Assembly (NCBI RefSeq): GCF_000702625.1
Contig: NZ_JNIS01000001.1
Span: 2,918,001-2,982,000, forward strand
Source: Exiguobacterium oxidotolerans JCM 12280
GTDB taxonomy: Bacteria > Bacillota > Bacilli > Exiguobacteriales > Exiguobacteriaceae
Reading direction: 5' to 3'
Length of the DNA: 64,000 nt
Shown here: piece after piece, positions 42,253-50,972 of the stretch
Layout: each line of letters opens with the position of its first letter
Position numbering within the stretch: position 1 is the stretch's first letter
Program-made: the position numbers and the translations under genes
The notes under the pieces: generated by a model
The model's input: the letters and a program-made list of their open reading frames with translations, nothing else
Told to the model about the DNA's origin: nothing
The model's database searches: none

Positions 42253-44190
42253 ATGGGACAGAAACTCAACTGGACGGCAACACTCGGATTGACGACGGCG
42301 CTACTTGCCGCATCACTTCCGATGCAACCGGTCGCGGCCGAGACACCATCCGTCACGGAGCGGGTCGACGCGCAACTCGATCAGATGACGCTTGAACAAA
42401 AGGTCGGTCAAATGATCATGCCGGATTTCCGCCTGTGGAACGGGGTCAACCATACGCAACTGGCACCGGAAGTTGGACGGATCATCGACCGGTTTGATTT
42501 AGGCGGCGTCATCTTGTTTGCGGAAAATGTCAGTGCGACGGAACAGACGACGAAACTGGTCCATGACTTGCAGGAAGTCATCAAAAGTGACGCGAGTAAC
42601 GACATTCCACTGTTCGTGACGATTGACCAGGAAGGCGGCATCGTCACACGCCTCGGGACGGGGACGAATTTACCGGGGAATATGGCGCTCGGGGCGACCC
42701 GCAGTGCATCCTACGCGGAAGCGGCAGGCGGCATCATCGGGTCCGAACTGCATGCACTCGGCATCAACGTCAACTTTGGTCCGGTCCTAGACGTCAACAA
42801 CAATCCGGGCAATCCTGTCATCGGTGTCCGCTCGTTTTCAAGTGACCCGCAGCTGGTTGGGGAACTGGGTTCGGCGATGACGCAAGGCATTCAGAAGCAA
42901 GGAGTCGCTGCGACGGCGAAACACTTCCCGGGACACGGAGATACGGCAGTCGACTCGCATTACGGCTTACCGGTCGTCGACAAATCACTGGCTGAACTGA
43001 ACCAGCTGGAACTGATTCCGTTTAAACGGGCGATTGCGGAAGGCATCGACATGATCATGACGGCACATATCGGGATGCCGCAAATTGAGGATGAAGTCGT
43101 CGAGTCAAAACAAGGAACGTTCCCGCTGCCGGCGACGTTGTCGGATGACGTCATCACCGGTGTCTTACGGGAAGAGCTCGGCTATGAGGGACTTGTCGTC
43201 ACCGATGCCTTGAACATGCAGGCGATTGCCGACAACTTTACGGAATCGGAAGCCGTCATCAAGACGTTTAAAGCAGGCGTCGATATCGCCTTGATGCCGA
43301 CGATTTTAAGATCTGCGAACGATGTAACGAAACTGGAATCGATTTTTGACGACGTACTTGCAGCAGTCGAAAACGGTGACCTGTCTGAAGCGGACATCAA
43401 TCGTTCCGTCGAGCGGATTCTGACGCTCAAAGCGACACGCGGCATCTGGAAGGAAACGGACAAACCAGTCACGCTCGATGAAAAACTGGCGCAAGCGAAT
43501 ACAATCGTCGGTAGTCCGGAACATAAAGCACTTGAACGAGAAATGACGGAGGCAGCAGTCACGCTCGTCAAAAATGATAAGAAAAAACTGCCGTTCAAAC
43601 CGAAGAAAGGCGAGACGATCCTTGTCCTGTCACCGACAAAAGATCAGACGGACAGTATGGTCAAGACGATCCGATCGCTTGAAAAAAACGCCGGTAACCT
43701 GAAACGCGTCAACATCTTGACGGAAAATTATACAGCGTCGACACCGCACCTGGAGCAAAACCAGGTCTTGCAAGAAAAGCTGGATGCGGCGGACTACATC
43801 ATCGTCGGCTCAAACGTCAACAACAGTGACAAGCTGAAAGCGACGTCGGCGGATCATTATGTACCGGCGGAAGTCTTCCATCAGGCGAAACGCACAAAAA
43901 CACCGTCTGTCCTGCTCAGTCTCCGAAATCCGTATGATGTCGCCGTGCAACCGGACGCGAAAGCGCAACTGCTTGTGTACGGTTTTAAGGGCGATCCGAA
44001 TGGTCCGGACTCGGAAGCCGGGAACACGAAATCGGCCGGACCGAATTTACCGGCAGGAATCCGTGCCATCTTTGGTGAAGTGAAACCACAGGGAAAACTA
44101 CCGGTCGATGTCCCGAAATTTGAGGACGGCCTCTTTAAAGAGGCGCTTCATCTCGAGTTTGGAGACGGGTTCCGGAATTGGAACCGGTAA
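42253..44190 (+). CDS. nagZ: Secreted beta-N-acetylglucosaminidase, GH3 family (NagZ)
   Basis: 645 residues. A signal peptide (WTATLGLTTALLAASLPMQP, VAAE cleavage) sends it outside. The GH3 barrel has DLGGVILFAENV, VTIDQEGG, KHFPGHGDTAVDSH near 223 (the His/Asp acid-base loop of NagZ) and VVTDALNM with the nucleophile Asp near 318. Residues 430-645 are the second GH3 domain seen in B. subtilis NagZ/YbbD. It removes GlcNAc from muropeptides and leaves MurNAc for uptake. GGGGAGCTGAG before the ATG. First gene of the nagZ-murQ-murP group. Confidence 0.95.
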   Translation: MGQKLNWTATLGLTTALLAASLPMQPVAAETPSVTERVDAQLDQMTLEQKVGQMIMPDFRLWNGVNHTQLAPEVGRIIDRFDLGGVILFAENVSATEQTTKLVHDLQEVIKSDASNDIPLFVTIDQEGGIVTRLGTGTNLPGNMALGATRSASYAEAAGGIIGSELHALGINVNFGPVLDVNNNPGNPVIGVRSFSSDPQLVGELGSAMTQGIQKQGVAATAKHFPGHGDTAVDSHYGLPVVDKSLAELNQLELIPFKRAIAEGIDMIMTAHIGMPQIEDEVVESKQGTFPLPATLSDDVITGVLREELGYEGLVVTDALNMQAIADNFTESEAVIKTFKAGVDIALMPTILRSANDVTKLESIFDDVLAAVENGDLSEADINRSVERILTLKATRGIWKETDKPVTLDEKLAQANTIVGSPEHKALEREMTEAAVTLVKNDKKKLPFKPKKGETILVLSPTKDQTDSMVKTIRSLEKNAGNLKRVNILTENYTASTPHLEQNQVLQEKLDAADYIIVGSNVNNSDKLKATSADHYVPAEVFHQAKRTKTPSVLLSLRNPYDVAVQPDAKAQLLVYGFKGDPNGPDSEAGNTKSAGPNLPAGIRAIFGEVKPQGKLPVDVPKFEDGLFKEALHLEFGDGFRNWNR

Positions 44191-44197
44191 GTGTGAA

Positions 44198-44249
44198 GGG
44201 AATAGGTGAGCTCAATCAATCAGATTGGGCTTTCCCTATTGACTCTTTT
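44198..44249 (+). terminator. Possible terminator between nagZ and murQ
   Basis: AATAGG..GAGC.CAATC pairs with GATTG.GCTTT.CCTATT, then CTCTTTT. Several mismatches; may only reduce read-through. Confidence 0.4.
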
Positions 44250-44332
44250 GCAATAAAATTTCAATAGTTTTTTAAAAGGAGTAAACTAAAGTTTTTCAAA
44301 AGGTTACATAGTGAGTAGAGAGGGTGTTGACG

Positions 44333-45217
44333 ATGTTAGATAAATTAGCAACAGAACGACGAAACGAACGAACGATGCACCTGGACGACATGGCGGTCGA
44401 AGACATGTTGACTGTCATGAACGCGGAGGATCAAACGGTCGCTACTGTCATTCGACAAGAAATCCCGGTCATCAAACAAGTCGTCGAGCGCGTCATTCAA
44501 GCGTTTCAAGTAGGTGGACGCCTGATTTACATCGGAGCCGGAACGAGCGGGCGCCTCGGTGTCCTCGATGCGGCGGAATGTGTACCGACGTTCGGGGTCT
44601 CACCGGACATGGTCGTTGGACTGATTGCCGGAGGTGAGCGGGCACTGATTAAAGCCGTCGAAGGGGCAGAAGACAGTAAAACGCTTGCCGTCGAAGATTT
44701 ACAGGCACTTAAAGTAAACGCAAACGACACCGTCATCGGCATCGCGGCGAGTGGGCGGACCCCGTATGTCATCGGTGGTCTGGATTATGCACGCAAAATC
44801 GGTGCGACGACGGCTGCCCTGTCCTGCAACAAGCAGGCGGTCATCAGTGAACACGCGGAATTCCGGATTGAAGTCGAAACCGGACCGGAAGTCTTGACCG
44901 GTTCAACTCGACTCAAAGCCGGAACAGCACAAAAACTCGTCTTGAACATGATTTCGACGGCGGCGATGATCGGCGTCGGAAAGGTCTATCAAAACTTGAT
45001 GGTCGATGTCCAATCGACGAATGAAAAGTTAGAAGTCCGGGCAAAACGGATGATCGTCGAAGCGACAGGGGTTGATTTTGAGACAGCCGCGCGTACTTTC
45101 ACTTCGGCGAATGGTCACGTCAAGACGGCGATTGTGATGATTTTAGCCGACATATCGTATGATGAAGCAGTCGAACGCTTGCACCGCGCAAACGGATTCG
45201 TCCGTGATGCACTTTAA
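44333..45217 (+). CDS. murQ: N-acetylmuramic acid 6-phosphate etherase
   Basis: 294 residues. The SIS domain shows YIGAGTSGRLGVLDAAECVP and GIAASGRTPYVIGGLDYA, and ERTMHLDDM at the N-terminus is typical of MurQ. Catalytic Glu lies in the DAAECVPTF segment. It splits the lactyl ether of MurNAc-6-phosphate into GlcNAc-6-phosphate and D-lactate in the cytoplasm. The ATG at 44333 sits eight bases after GAGAGGG; the GTG upstream is too close. MurP begins 12 bases downstream, one operon. Confidence 0.95.
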   Translation: MLDKLATERRNERTMHLDDMAVEDMLTVMNAEDQTVATVIRQEIPVIKQVVERVIQAFQVGGRLIYIGAGTSGRLGVLDAAECVPTFGVSPDMVVGLIAGGERALIKAVEGAEDSKTLAVEDLQALKVNANDTVIGIAASGRTPYVIGGLDYARKIGATTAALSCNKQAVISEHAEFRIEVETGPEVLTGSTRLKAGTAQKLVLNMISTAAMIGVGKVYQNLMVDVQSTNEKLEVRAKRMIVEATGVDFETAARTFTSANGHVKTAIVMILADISYDEAVERLHRANGFVRDAL

Positions 45218-45229
45218 GGGGGGATAAAC

Positions 45230-46603
45230 ATGAAGAAGGAAGAAATGCTGGCATCCGCGATTCTTGAACATGTCGGGGGAACGGATAACATTCGGCAACT
45301 CGCCCACTGTATGACACGGGTCCGCTTGAGCCTAAAAGACCCGACGAAAGCAGACATCGAGGCACTCAAACAAATTGACGGTGTCATGGGTGTCATCGAT
45401 GACGAGACGTTGCAACTCGTCGTCGGACCGGGGACGGTCAACCGGGTTGCCGACCATCTCAGCCGCACGACGGGACTGGCGATCGGTGAGGAATCGGTTG
45501 ATGAGAACTTGACGCTTGAAGAGCGGGCTGCCATCGAACGGCAAAAAGTAAAGGACAAACAAAAGTCACCGTTCAAACGTTTCTTACGACGAATCGGAAA
45601 CATCTTCATCCCGCTCATCCCGGGACTGGTCGCGTCCGGAATCATCAACGGGGGGGCGAACTTCGCGAAGAATGCCGGGGTTGATGCAACAGTGACCTGG
45701 ATGCAGATTCTGTTGTTACTCGGAAGTACCGTCTTTGCCTACTTAGCGATCCTCGTCGGCTGGAATACGGCGAAGGAGTTTGGGGGCACACCTGTCCTCG
45801 GAGCGATTGCCGGGGGGATTTTATTTAATCCGTTACTCGTCGATATCGTTATTTACGGGGAACCGCTTGTTGTCGGTCGGGGCGGCCTGTTTGGTGTCAT
45901 CTTTGCTGCCTGGTTGATGACCTACCTTGAAAAACATATCCGGCGCTTCATGCCGGTCTCGATCGATATCATCTTTACACCGCTCTTGACCGTCTTGATT
46001 GTCGGCTTTACGGCACTTTATGCCATCATGCCGGTCGCCGGTATCTTGTCCGACGGCATCATGTTCGGGATCAACGCGGTGCTTGAGGTCGGTGGACCGC
46101 TCGCCGGTGCCGTGCTGGCCGGATTCTTTTTACCGCTCGTCATGGTCGGTCTCCATCACGGCTTGACGCCGATTCATCTGGAATTGTTGAATACGATTGG
46201 TGATACGCCACTTCTACCGATTCTTGCAATGGCAGGTGCGGGTCAAGTCGGGGCGGCACTGGCGATTTTCGTCAAGACGCGCAATCAGCGTTTACGTAAC
46301 ATCATCAAAGGGGCGATTCCGGTCGGTTTTCTCGGGATCGGTGAACCGTTACTGTACGGGGTCACGTTACCACTCGGTCGTCCATTCTTGACGGCGTGTA
46401 TGGGAGCGGCCGTCGGTGGCGCGTTCCAGGCGACGATGAAGACGACGGCGCTTGGAATCGGTGTATCCGGTCTATCGTTGACACCGTTGATTGATAACGG
46501 GATGTACTTGACGTATATTGCCGGTCTCGTCATCTCATACGTCGCTGGATTCTTCTTTACGTATTGGTTTGGGTTTAAAGAAGAAATGGCAGATGGGATT
46601 TAA
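45230..46603 (+). CDS. murP: PTS MurNAc transporter EIIBC (MurP)
   Basis: 457 residues. EIIB at 1-85 has the phosphocysteine Cys 27 in HCMTRVRL; EIIC from 110 on has ten membrane segments with the FGGTPVLGAIAGGILFNPLL and GIGEPLLYGVTLPLG motifs of the glucose/sucrose-type family. Next to murQ it is the MurNAc-specific enzyme, which phosphorylates MurNAc at C6 during import. There is no EIIA domain, so a general EIIA-Glc must serve it. AAGGGGGG before the ATG. Confidence 0.93.
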   Translation: MKKEEMLASAILEHVGGTDNIRQLAHCMTRVRLSLKDPTKADIEALKQIDGVMGVIDDETLQLVVGPGTVNRVADHLSRTTGLAIGEESVDENLTLEERAAIERQKVKDKQKSPFKRFLRRIGNIFIPLIPGLVASGIINGGANFAKNAGVDATVTWMQILLLLGSTVFAYLAILVGWNTAKEFGGTPVLGAIAGGILFNPLLVDIVIYGEPLVVGRGGLFGVIFAAWLMTYLEKHIRRFMPVSIDIIFTPLLTVLIVGFTALYAIMPVAGILSDGIMFGINAVLEVGGPLAGAVLAGFFLPLVMVGLHHGLTPIHLELLNTIGDTPLLPILAMAGAGQVGAALAIFVKTRNQRLRNIIKGAIPVGFLGIGEPLLYGVTLPLGRPFLTACMGAAVGGAFQATMKTTALGIGVSGLSLTPLIDNGMYLTYIAGLVISYVAGFFFTYWFGFKEEMADGI

Positions 46604-46629
46604 CGGGGACTGTCGATTTCAGAGAGAAC

Positions 46630-46672
46630 AAAAAAATGGAACATCACGTTTGAGGTGATGTTCCATTTTTTT
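46630..46672. terminator. Bidirectional terminator between murP and 46693-47181
   Basis: AAAAAAATGGAACATCAC-GTTTGAG-GTGATGTTCCATTTTTTT, an 18-bp stem. Confidence 0.95.
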
Positions 46673-46692
46673 GACGCACGACCCTTTCAGAA

Positions 46693-47181
46693 TCAATGAA
46701 CGAAAAACTGATTCACTGATTTGTCGGACTTCAGGTGATCCTGGATCAGCTTTTTCAAGTCTTGTTCCTGTTCGACTGTGCTGAGTTGCGTGTTGTACCA
46801 CCCGTCAAGTGTTGCCCGAGTTACCGTATATGCATTGTCCGGGAAGGTAAACGTGATATGGTCGACATTGTCGACGAGGGCAAACAGATACGTTGCGTTG
46901 TACAGAACCGTTTCTTTGATCTCTTGTTCGACGGCTTCAGCGTCGATTTCCTGATAAGTCAAATGAATCCCATAGGGTGTTTGTTTTGTTTCAAGTTCAA
47001 TTTGATGTAACTCTTGATGGTGTGCCAATTGCTTGACGATGTTCCCGACGGCACTGTTATCGCCGACATAGGAGTGCTTATAACGGAACACATCTGTCTT
47101 CGAATCGGCATGTTGGCTGTAACCGGTCCAAATCAGTACCAGACAGGCAACCGCCATAAACGGAATTAACATTCGTTTCAT
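46693..47181 (-). CDS. DUF4825-like secreted protein
   Basis: 162 residues. MKRMLIPFMAVACLVLIWTG is a signal anchor; a Cys at 13 lies too early for a clear lipobox. FRYKHSYVGDNSAVGNIVKQL is the DUF4825 signature, and the rest is a mixed domain with VDNVDHITFTFPDNAYTVTRA. Often linked to regulators of the cell envelope; the function is unknown. AAAGGAGAG before the ATG. It lies between murP and mupG on the other strand. Confidence 0.75.
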   Translation of the reverse strand: MKRMLIPFMAVACLVLIWTGYSQHADSKTDVFRYKHSYVGDNSAVGNIVKQLAHHQELHQIELETKQTPYGIHLTYQEIDAEAVEQEIKETVLYNATYLFALVDNVDHITFTFPDNAYTVTRATLDGWYNTQLSTVEQEQDLKKLIQDHLKSDKSVNQFFVH

Positions 47182-47315
47182 ACAATCTCTCCTTTTTGGA
47201 TCTCACACTCATGGTATCATAATTCATGAAAAATCTCCTAAAAAATTCTTATATTGGAACTTTCGTAACAATTCATAGCGTTCATACATCCAGTCAATCA
47301 GGAAGAGGGAAGCAG

Positions 47316-48365
47316 ATGAAAGGACTCGCTGTTTATTTAAGTGAACCACTGACAGATGAAAGTACGAACAGATTAACCCGGATGCGCGGTCTCGGTTTTA
47401 CCTCGATCTTTACGTCGTTACATATTCCGGAAGACGATTCCTCCTTGTACACGAGTCGTTTGCAGGAACTTGGGCGACTGGCGCAACAGCTCAAGATGGA
47501 ACTCGTCGCGGATATTGCACCAAGTTCACTTGCCGCACTCGGCAAGACGTGGGACGATGCTGCTACCTTAATCGAATGGGGTGTGACCGGATTACGCGTT
47601 GATTACGGTGTCACACCCAAACAAATCGCGGATTTGTCCAAACAACTGATGGTCGCCTTAAACGCCAGTACCGTGACCGCGGAAGAACTCGATCTGATGA
47701 AAGCGGAGGGCCTTGTCCTCGAACAGGTCGAAGCGTGGCATAATTTTTATCCGCGACCGGAAACAGGACTCGACCAGGACTGGTTTAATGCGAAAAACCG
47801 CTGGCTCCGTGAACAGGGGATTCGTGTCCAAGCCTTCATTCCGGGGGACGGACAACTGCGTGGTCCGCTCCATGAAACATTACCGACACTCGAAGACCAT
47901 CGCGGACAATCACCGTTCGCCTGTTACCTCGAGCTGGAAGATTCCGTTGACCGGATTCTGATCGGGGACCCCGGTTTGTCGGAAAGCACGATGCGACAGT
48001 TCGCGGCGTACCAGGAGGGAATCCTTGTCCTCCGGGCGACAGGGCAAAGCGATGACACGTTGTTGACGCACGTACAGACGAATCGGTTGGATCCGGCACG
48101 GGATGTCATCCGGTCGGTCGAGTCGCGTAGTTCCGTCCGTCCGGGCAATGGATGGCTTGAACCTGCGACCTTATCAGACCGGCCTGTCGGATCGATCACG
48201 ATCGATAATTTGCGTTACGGTCGGTACGCCGGTGAGTTACAGCTGACGAAACGGGATCTTGCGGCTGACGAACGGGTCAATGTCATCGGTCGCGTGATTG
48301 AAGCCGACCGGCCGTTGCTGCAACAGATTGGACCCGGGGGACGGTTTCGAATTGACTGGTGCTGA
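47316..48365 (+). CDS. mupG: 6-phospho-N-acetylmuramidase (MupG, DUF871)
   Basis: 349 residues from the ATG at 47316 (GGAAGAGGGAAGC upstream). MKGLAVYLSEPLTDESTNRL and GFTSIFTSLHIPEDD open a TIM barrel; GVTGLRVDYG and EAWHNFYPRPETGLD follow, then a small beta domain at the end. These are the marks of DUF871/MupG, which cleaves MurNAc-6-phosphate-GlcNAc inside the cell. With nagZ, murQ and murP it completes the pathway. It is separated from the operon by the DUF4825 gene. Confidence 0.9.
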   Translation: MKGLAVYLSEPLTDESTNRLTRMRGLGFTSIFTSLHIPEDDSSLYTSRLQELGRLAQQLKMELVADIAPSSLAALGKTWDDAATLIEWGVTGLRVDYGVTPKQIADLSKQLMVALNASTVTAEELDLMKAEGLVLEQVEAWHNFYPRPETGLDQDWFNAKNRWLREQGIRVQAFIPGDGQLRGPLHETLPTLEDHRGQSPFACYLELEDSVDRILIGDPGLSESTMRQFAAYQEGILVLRATGQSDDTLLTHVQTNRLDPARDVIRSVESRSSVRPGNGWLEPATLSDRPVGSITIDNLRYGRYAGELQLTKRDLAADERVNVIGRVIEADRPLLQQIGPGGRFRIDWC

Positions 48366-48396
48366 CCGCCGAGGCATAATAAGCGGTCACATTGGA

Positions 48397-48448
48397 AGAG
48401 ACGCCTTTTCCTTGCATAAATGCGCAAGGGATAGGGCGTCTCTTGTTG
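48397..48448. terminator. Terminator of mupG
   Basis: AGAGACGCC ... GGCGTCTCTTG with an inner CCTTGC/GCAAGG stem. Confidence 0.75.
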
Positions 48449-48461
48449 TGTACGTGTCATC

Positions 48462-49328
48462 CTATCTCGTGAAAGGGACGGAAACATCATTCTTTAACCA
48501 GTTTTCCCGAATTGTTTCAAGAACGATTTCCGGATCATCCCAGTGTAAGATGTGGGAAGTTGACGGAGCAGCTATTACTGTCCCACCGGTTTTTTCCTGC
48601 CAAATGGCAATTGCTTCTTGGCGGAACGGTTCATCCGAGACGGGTAACGTCGCCCGCAGCAACACAAGGTTGTCTCCCGGAACGTCGTCGAGGAAGTCGA
48701 GAATTTCGTCCTGGTACATTTCGGTCAGAATCGCGCGTGCCGTTTTTGCACGGGCATGCCAGTAATACCGTCCGTCCTGCATCCGGACAAAATCTTGTCC
48801 GGCCAAGTCGAGTAACGGCGACCGGCGCATCTTTGGTCCATAGACGGCGACATCTAAAAACTCTTCAAGTGTCGCAACCGATTCTTCAAAGTCCGTCTCG
48901 TAAAAGGCCGCTTCCTCCTCGAGTGGTGTGCCACGCAACCGTTTGCTTTGATACCCACCGTCAATCAAAATCGAGCCGCGGACCCGCTCCGGCTGTTCCT
49001 TCTGATAAAAGAGCGCGATGAAACTGCCCCAAGAGTGCGAAAGAAAATAGAAGTCTTGGATATGTAGAAGTTCAAACAGTTGGTTCAACCAGTTGGAAAA
49101 GCGAGCGAACTGATAATCGCGTTCGTCCGTGAACGGTGCCGTTTTCCCGTGACCCGGGGCATCAATCGAAACAATCCGGTAGTCATGTTTTAAGGCATCC
49201 GCCAGTTCGATGAAGCTGAGACTCGTTCCGCCGAGACCATGCAGGCAAAAAATGACCGGACGACCCGATTCGCCCCATTCGGTGACTTGTGTAGAGGTAC
49301 CTGCGCATTCAATGTTATACCGTTTCAT
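48462..49328 (-). CDS. Alpha/beta hydrolase
   Basis: 288 residues. VIFCLHGLGGTSLSFIELAD is the oxyanion hole region, SIDAPGHGKT follows, and SHSWGS at 97-102 holds the nucleophile Ser 99; the catalytic His is in STSHILHWDDPE. The size and motifs fit esterases, lipases or haloperoxidase-like enzymes of the fold; the substrate is unknown. GGAGGAAATC before the ATG. Monocistronic and convergent with mupG. Confidence 0.9.
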   Translation of the reverse strand: MKRYNIECAGTSTQVTEWGESGRPVIFCLHGLGGTSLSFIELADALKHDYRIVSIDAPGHGKTAPFTDERDYQFARFSNWLNQLFELLHIQDFYFLSHSWGSFIALFYQKEQPERVRGSILIDGGYQSKRLRGTPLEEEAAFYETDFEESVATLEEFLDVAVYGPKMRRSPLLDLAGQDFVRMQDGRYYWHARAKTARAILTEMYQDEILDFLDDVPGDNLVLLRATLPVSDEPFRQEAIAIWQEKTGGTVIAAPSTSHILHWDDPEIVLETIRENWLKNDVSVPFTR

Positions 49329-49441
49329 TTGATTTCCTCCGTTTCGGTAGGTGAGTTCTTACTTTTTAACCATTATTATACATCATTTATTGTATACTGA
49401 AGCTAAGAAATTGAATGGAAACACTATGGAGGGAATGCGGA

Positions 49442-50119
49442 ATGAAAATTACAGTGGCAAAACTTTGGACGGATCAGGTAAAACCGATGCAGGACTTTTA
49501 TACGAAGACACTTGGTGTCAAACTCGTCGAGAAGACGGAGGCATCCTTTACGGTGCAAATCGGGACGAGTCAGCTTCGGTTTGAACTGGACACGACGCAG
49601 CAAGCGAAACAATATCACTTTGCGTTCAATATTCCGGGGGATGCGTTTCAGCTGGCGAAGGACTGGTTGCAGCAACGCGTCCCATTATTGATCGAGAACG
49701 GGGAAGACGAAATTTATTTTGAAAACATCGATGCCCACTCCGTCTACTTTTACGATCCGGATGAGAACGTCGTCGAGTTGATTGCCCGCCATGCCGTCAA
49801 TCCGGATAAGTCGCTTACAACGTTTAGTGTACAGGATATGCTCGATATCGGTGAAATGAACGTGACGACGCCTGACGTCGCTGGTGTCGGGGCAAAATTT
49901 GCTGAACTCGGTATCGTTCGGCGGGATCGTCAGCCGGTCAAACCGGATTTCCTGAACTTCCTCGGAGAAGCGGAAGACGGGACCCATCTGTTGCTCGGAC
50001 GTGCCGGACGGCCGTGGTTATTTTCACCCAAAATAGCGCTGACGAGTCCGCTCGAGTTAGAGACCGATAATCAGATGCATGTCCGACTTGATCGGGAGGG
50101 TGTGCTGCATCGTAAATAA
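49442..50119 (+). CDS. VOC (glyoxalase/bleomycin resistance) family protein
   Basis: 225 residues from ATG 49442 (TGGAGGGAATGC upstream). Two VOC units are seen: KITVAKLWTDQVKPMQDFYTK to SVYFYDPDENVVELIARH, and a shorter, more divergent second half (MNVTTPDVAGVGAKFAELGI to LLLGRAGRPWLF). The first includes the usual metal-ligand places. Similar to the yfcL/catechol-dioxygenase-like proteins of Bacilli; activity unknown. Confidence 0.85.
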   Translation: MKITVAKLWTDQVKPMQDFYTKTLGVKLVEKTEASFTVQIGTSQLRFELDTTQQAKQYHFAFNIPGDAFQLAKDWLQQRVPLLIENGEDEIYFENIDAHSVYFYDPDENVVELIARHAVNPDKSLTTFSVQDMLDIGEMNVTTPDVAGVGAKFAELGIVRRDRQPVKPDFLNFLGEAEDGTHLLLGRAGRPWLFSPKIALTSPLELETDNQMHVRLDREGVLHRK

Positions 50120-50183
50120 GAGGTAGAACGGTGTCTACGCGATTGAAAATGTGTTAATGACGTCTAAAAGAGGAGAGTGAATC

Positions 50184-50543
50184 ATGAAAAGAGTCCATGT
50201 GTTCAGGCGTTTTCTAGCTGCTGCTTTTCTGTTGTATGGAGGATACTTAGCTGTATTTGAAAGACCGGACACGCTCAGTATCGCTTTAATTTTAGCGGGC
50301 ATCACCCAGTTAACGGTTGATTTGGTTTTTCCGCCGAACGATCCGGTTGATGAGAAGCAACGGTCCGTCCAGTCGAAAAGTGGCAGTACAACTTATGCTT
50401 TAAGTATTCTGTATGCGTTCGCTCTCTTAGCGCTCGTTCACTTTAATCTCATTCAACATGTCATGACGGCGTTATTGATCATGATTAGCTTACAATTGCT
50501 CACCTACCCGGCAATGCTATTCTTCTATAAACGTGTTATGTAG
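50184..50543 (+). CDS. Small membrane protein (paralogue of 56722-57081)
   Basis: 119 residues, four hydrophobic segments. LLYGGYLAVFERPDTLSIAL, DLVFPPNDPVDEKQRSVQSK and TYALSILYAFALL recur with over half identity in the protein at 56722-57081, DUF2178-like in pattern. That copy is paired with a helix-turn-helix regulator; this one is not. AAAGAGGAGAG before the ATG. The two copies bracket the metal-importer operon. Confidence 0.7.
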   Translation: MKRVHVFRRFLAAAFLLYGGYLAVFERPDTLSIALILAGITQLTVDLVFPPNDPVDEKQRSVQSKSGSTTYALSILYAFALLALVHFNLIQHVMTALLIMISLQLLTYPAMLFFYKRVM

Positions 50544-50611
50544 GAGAACAGCGGGCGCTTTCTATCTTTTCCTTCAAAAAGAGTGAGAAACAAGAAGCTT
50601 GAGTCGCTTAA

Positions 50612-50790
50612 TTTTCAAAGAACATGACATTGATTTTATTCCTGATTTTGAGTGTTTTTAGACCAAGAATGTCGTGCAATTGACGTGTCTCAAGACACGT
50701 CTTGCCCGAAGGCGATTCATCTCCCACCTGCGCTGGCCTTCGCCCTGAGACGCTTAGAGGTGGGAGTATTCTCGCCTGATTTTGATAAAA
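50612..50790 (-). mobile_element. Solo left end of an IS605-type element (copy D)
   Basis: About 80% like the left end of copy E at 52819-52998. Shared parts, on the plus strand: TTTTCAAAGAAC, TTTTTAGACCA / TTTTTAAACCA, a hairpin GACGTGTCTCAAGACACGTC, GGCGATTCATCTCCCAC and AGTATTCTCGCCTGATTTTG. The long hairpin CTCCCACCT...AGGTGGGAG is kept. No tnpA, tnpB or right end. The flanking TTTTAT fits the usual target. Confidence 0.75.
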
Positions 50791-50902
50791 CGAATCAGAA
50801 TAGTTCAGCACTCATCAATTTGGTGAGTGTTTTTTAATGGCGACATAGAAGCGGATTGGCTTAAAAATGACAGTAAAAGTCAACCCTTTCACCGATTATC
50901 CA

Positions 50903-50932
50903 TTGACAATTCTTAGTACTCGATCTTACAAT
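50903..50932 (+). promoter_or_regulatory. Promoter of the metal importer operon
   Basis: TTGACA at 50903-50908 and TACAAT at 50927-50932 with 18 bases between. The Fur box follows directly. Confidence 0.65.
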
Positions 50933-50951
50933 TGAAAATGATTATCATTAC
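50933..50951. promoter_or_regulatory. Fur box
   Basis: TGAAAATGATTATCATTAC; the core TGAAAAT-G-ATTATCA matches the Bacillus 7-1-7 box TGATAAT-N-ATTATCA at 14 of 15 positions. It lies against the -10 box, so metal-bound Fur would repress. Confidence 0.8.
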
Positions 50952-50972
50952 AAGTAAGGGGCCCTGTTTACT

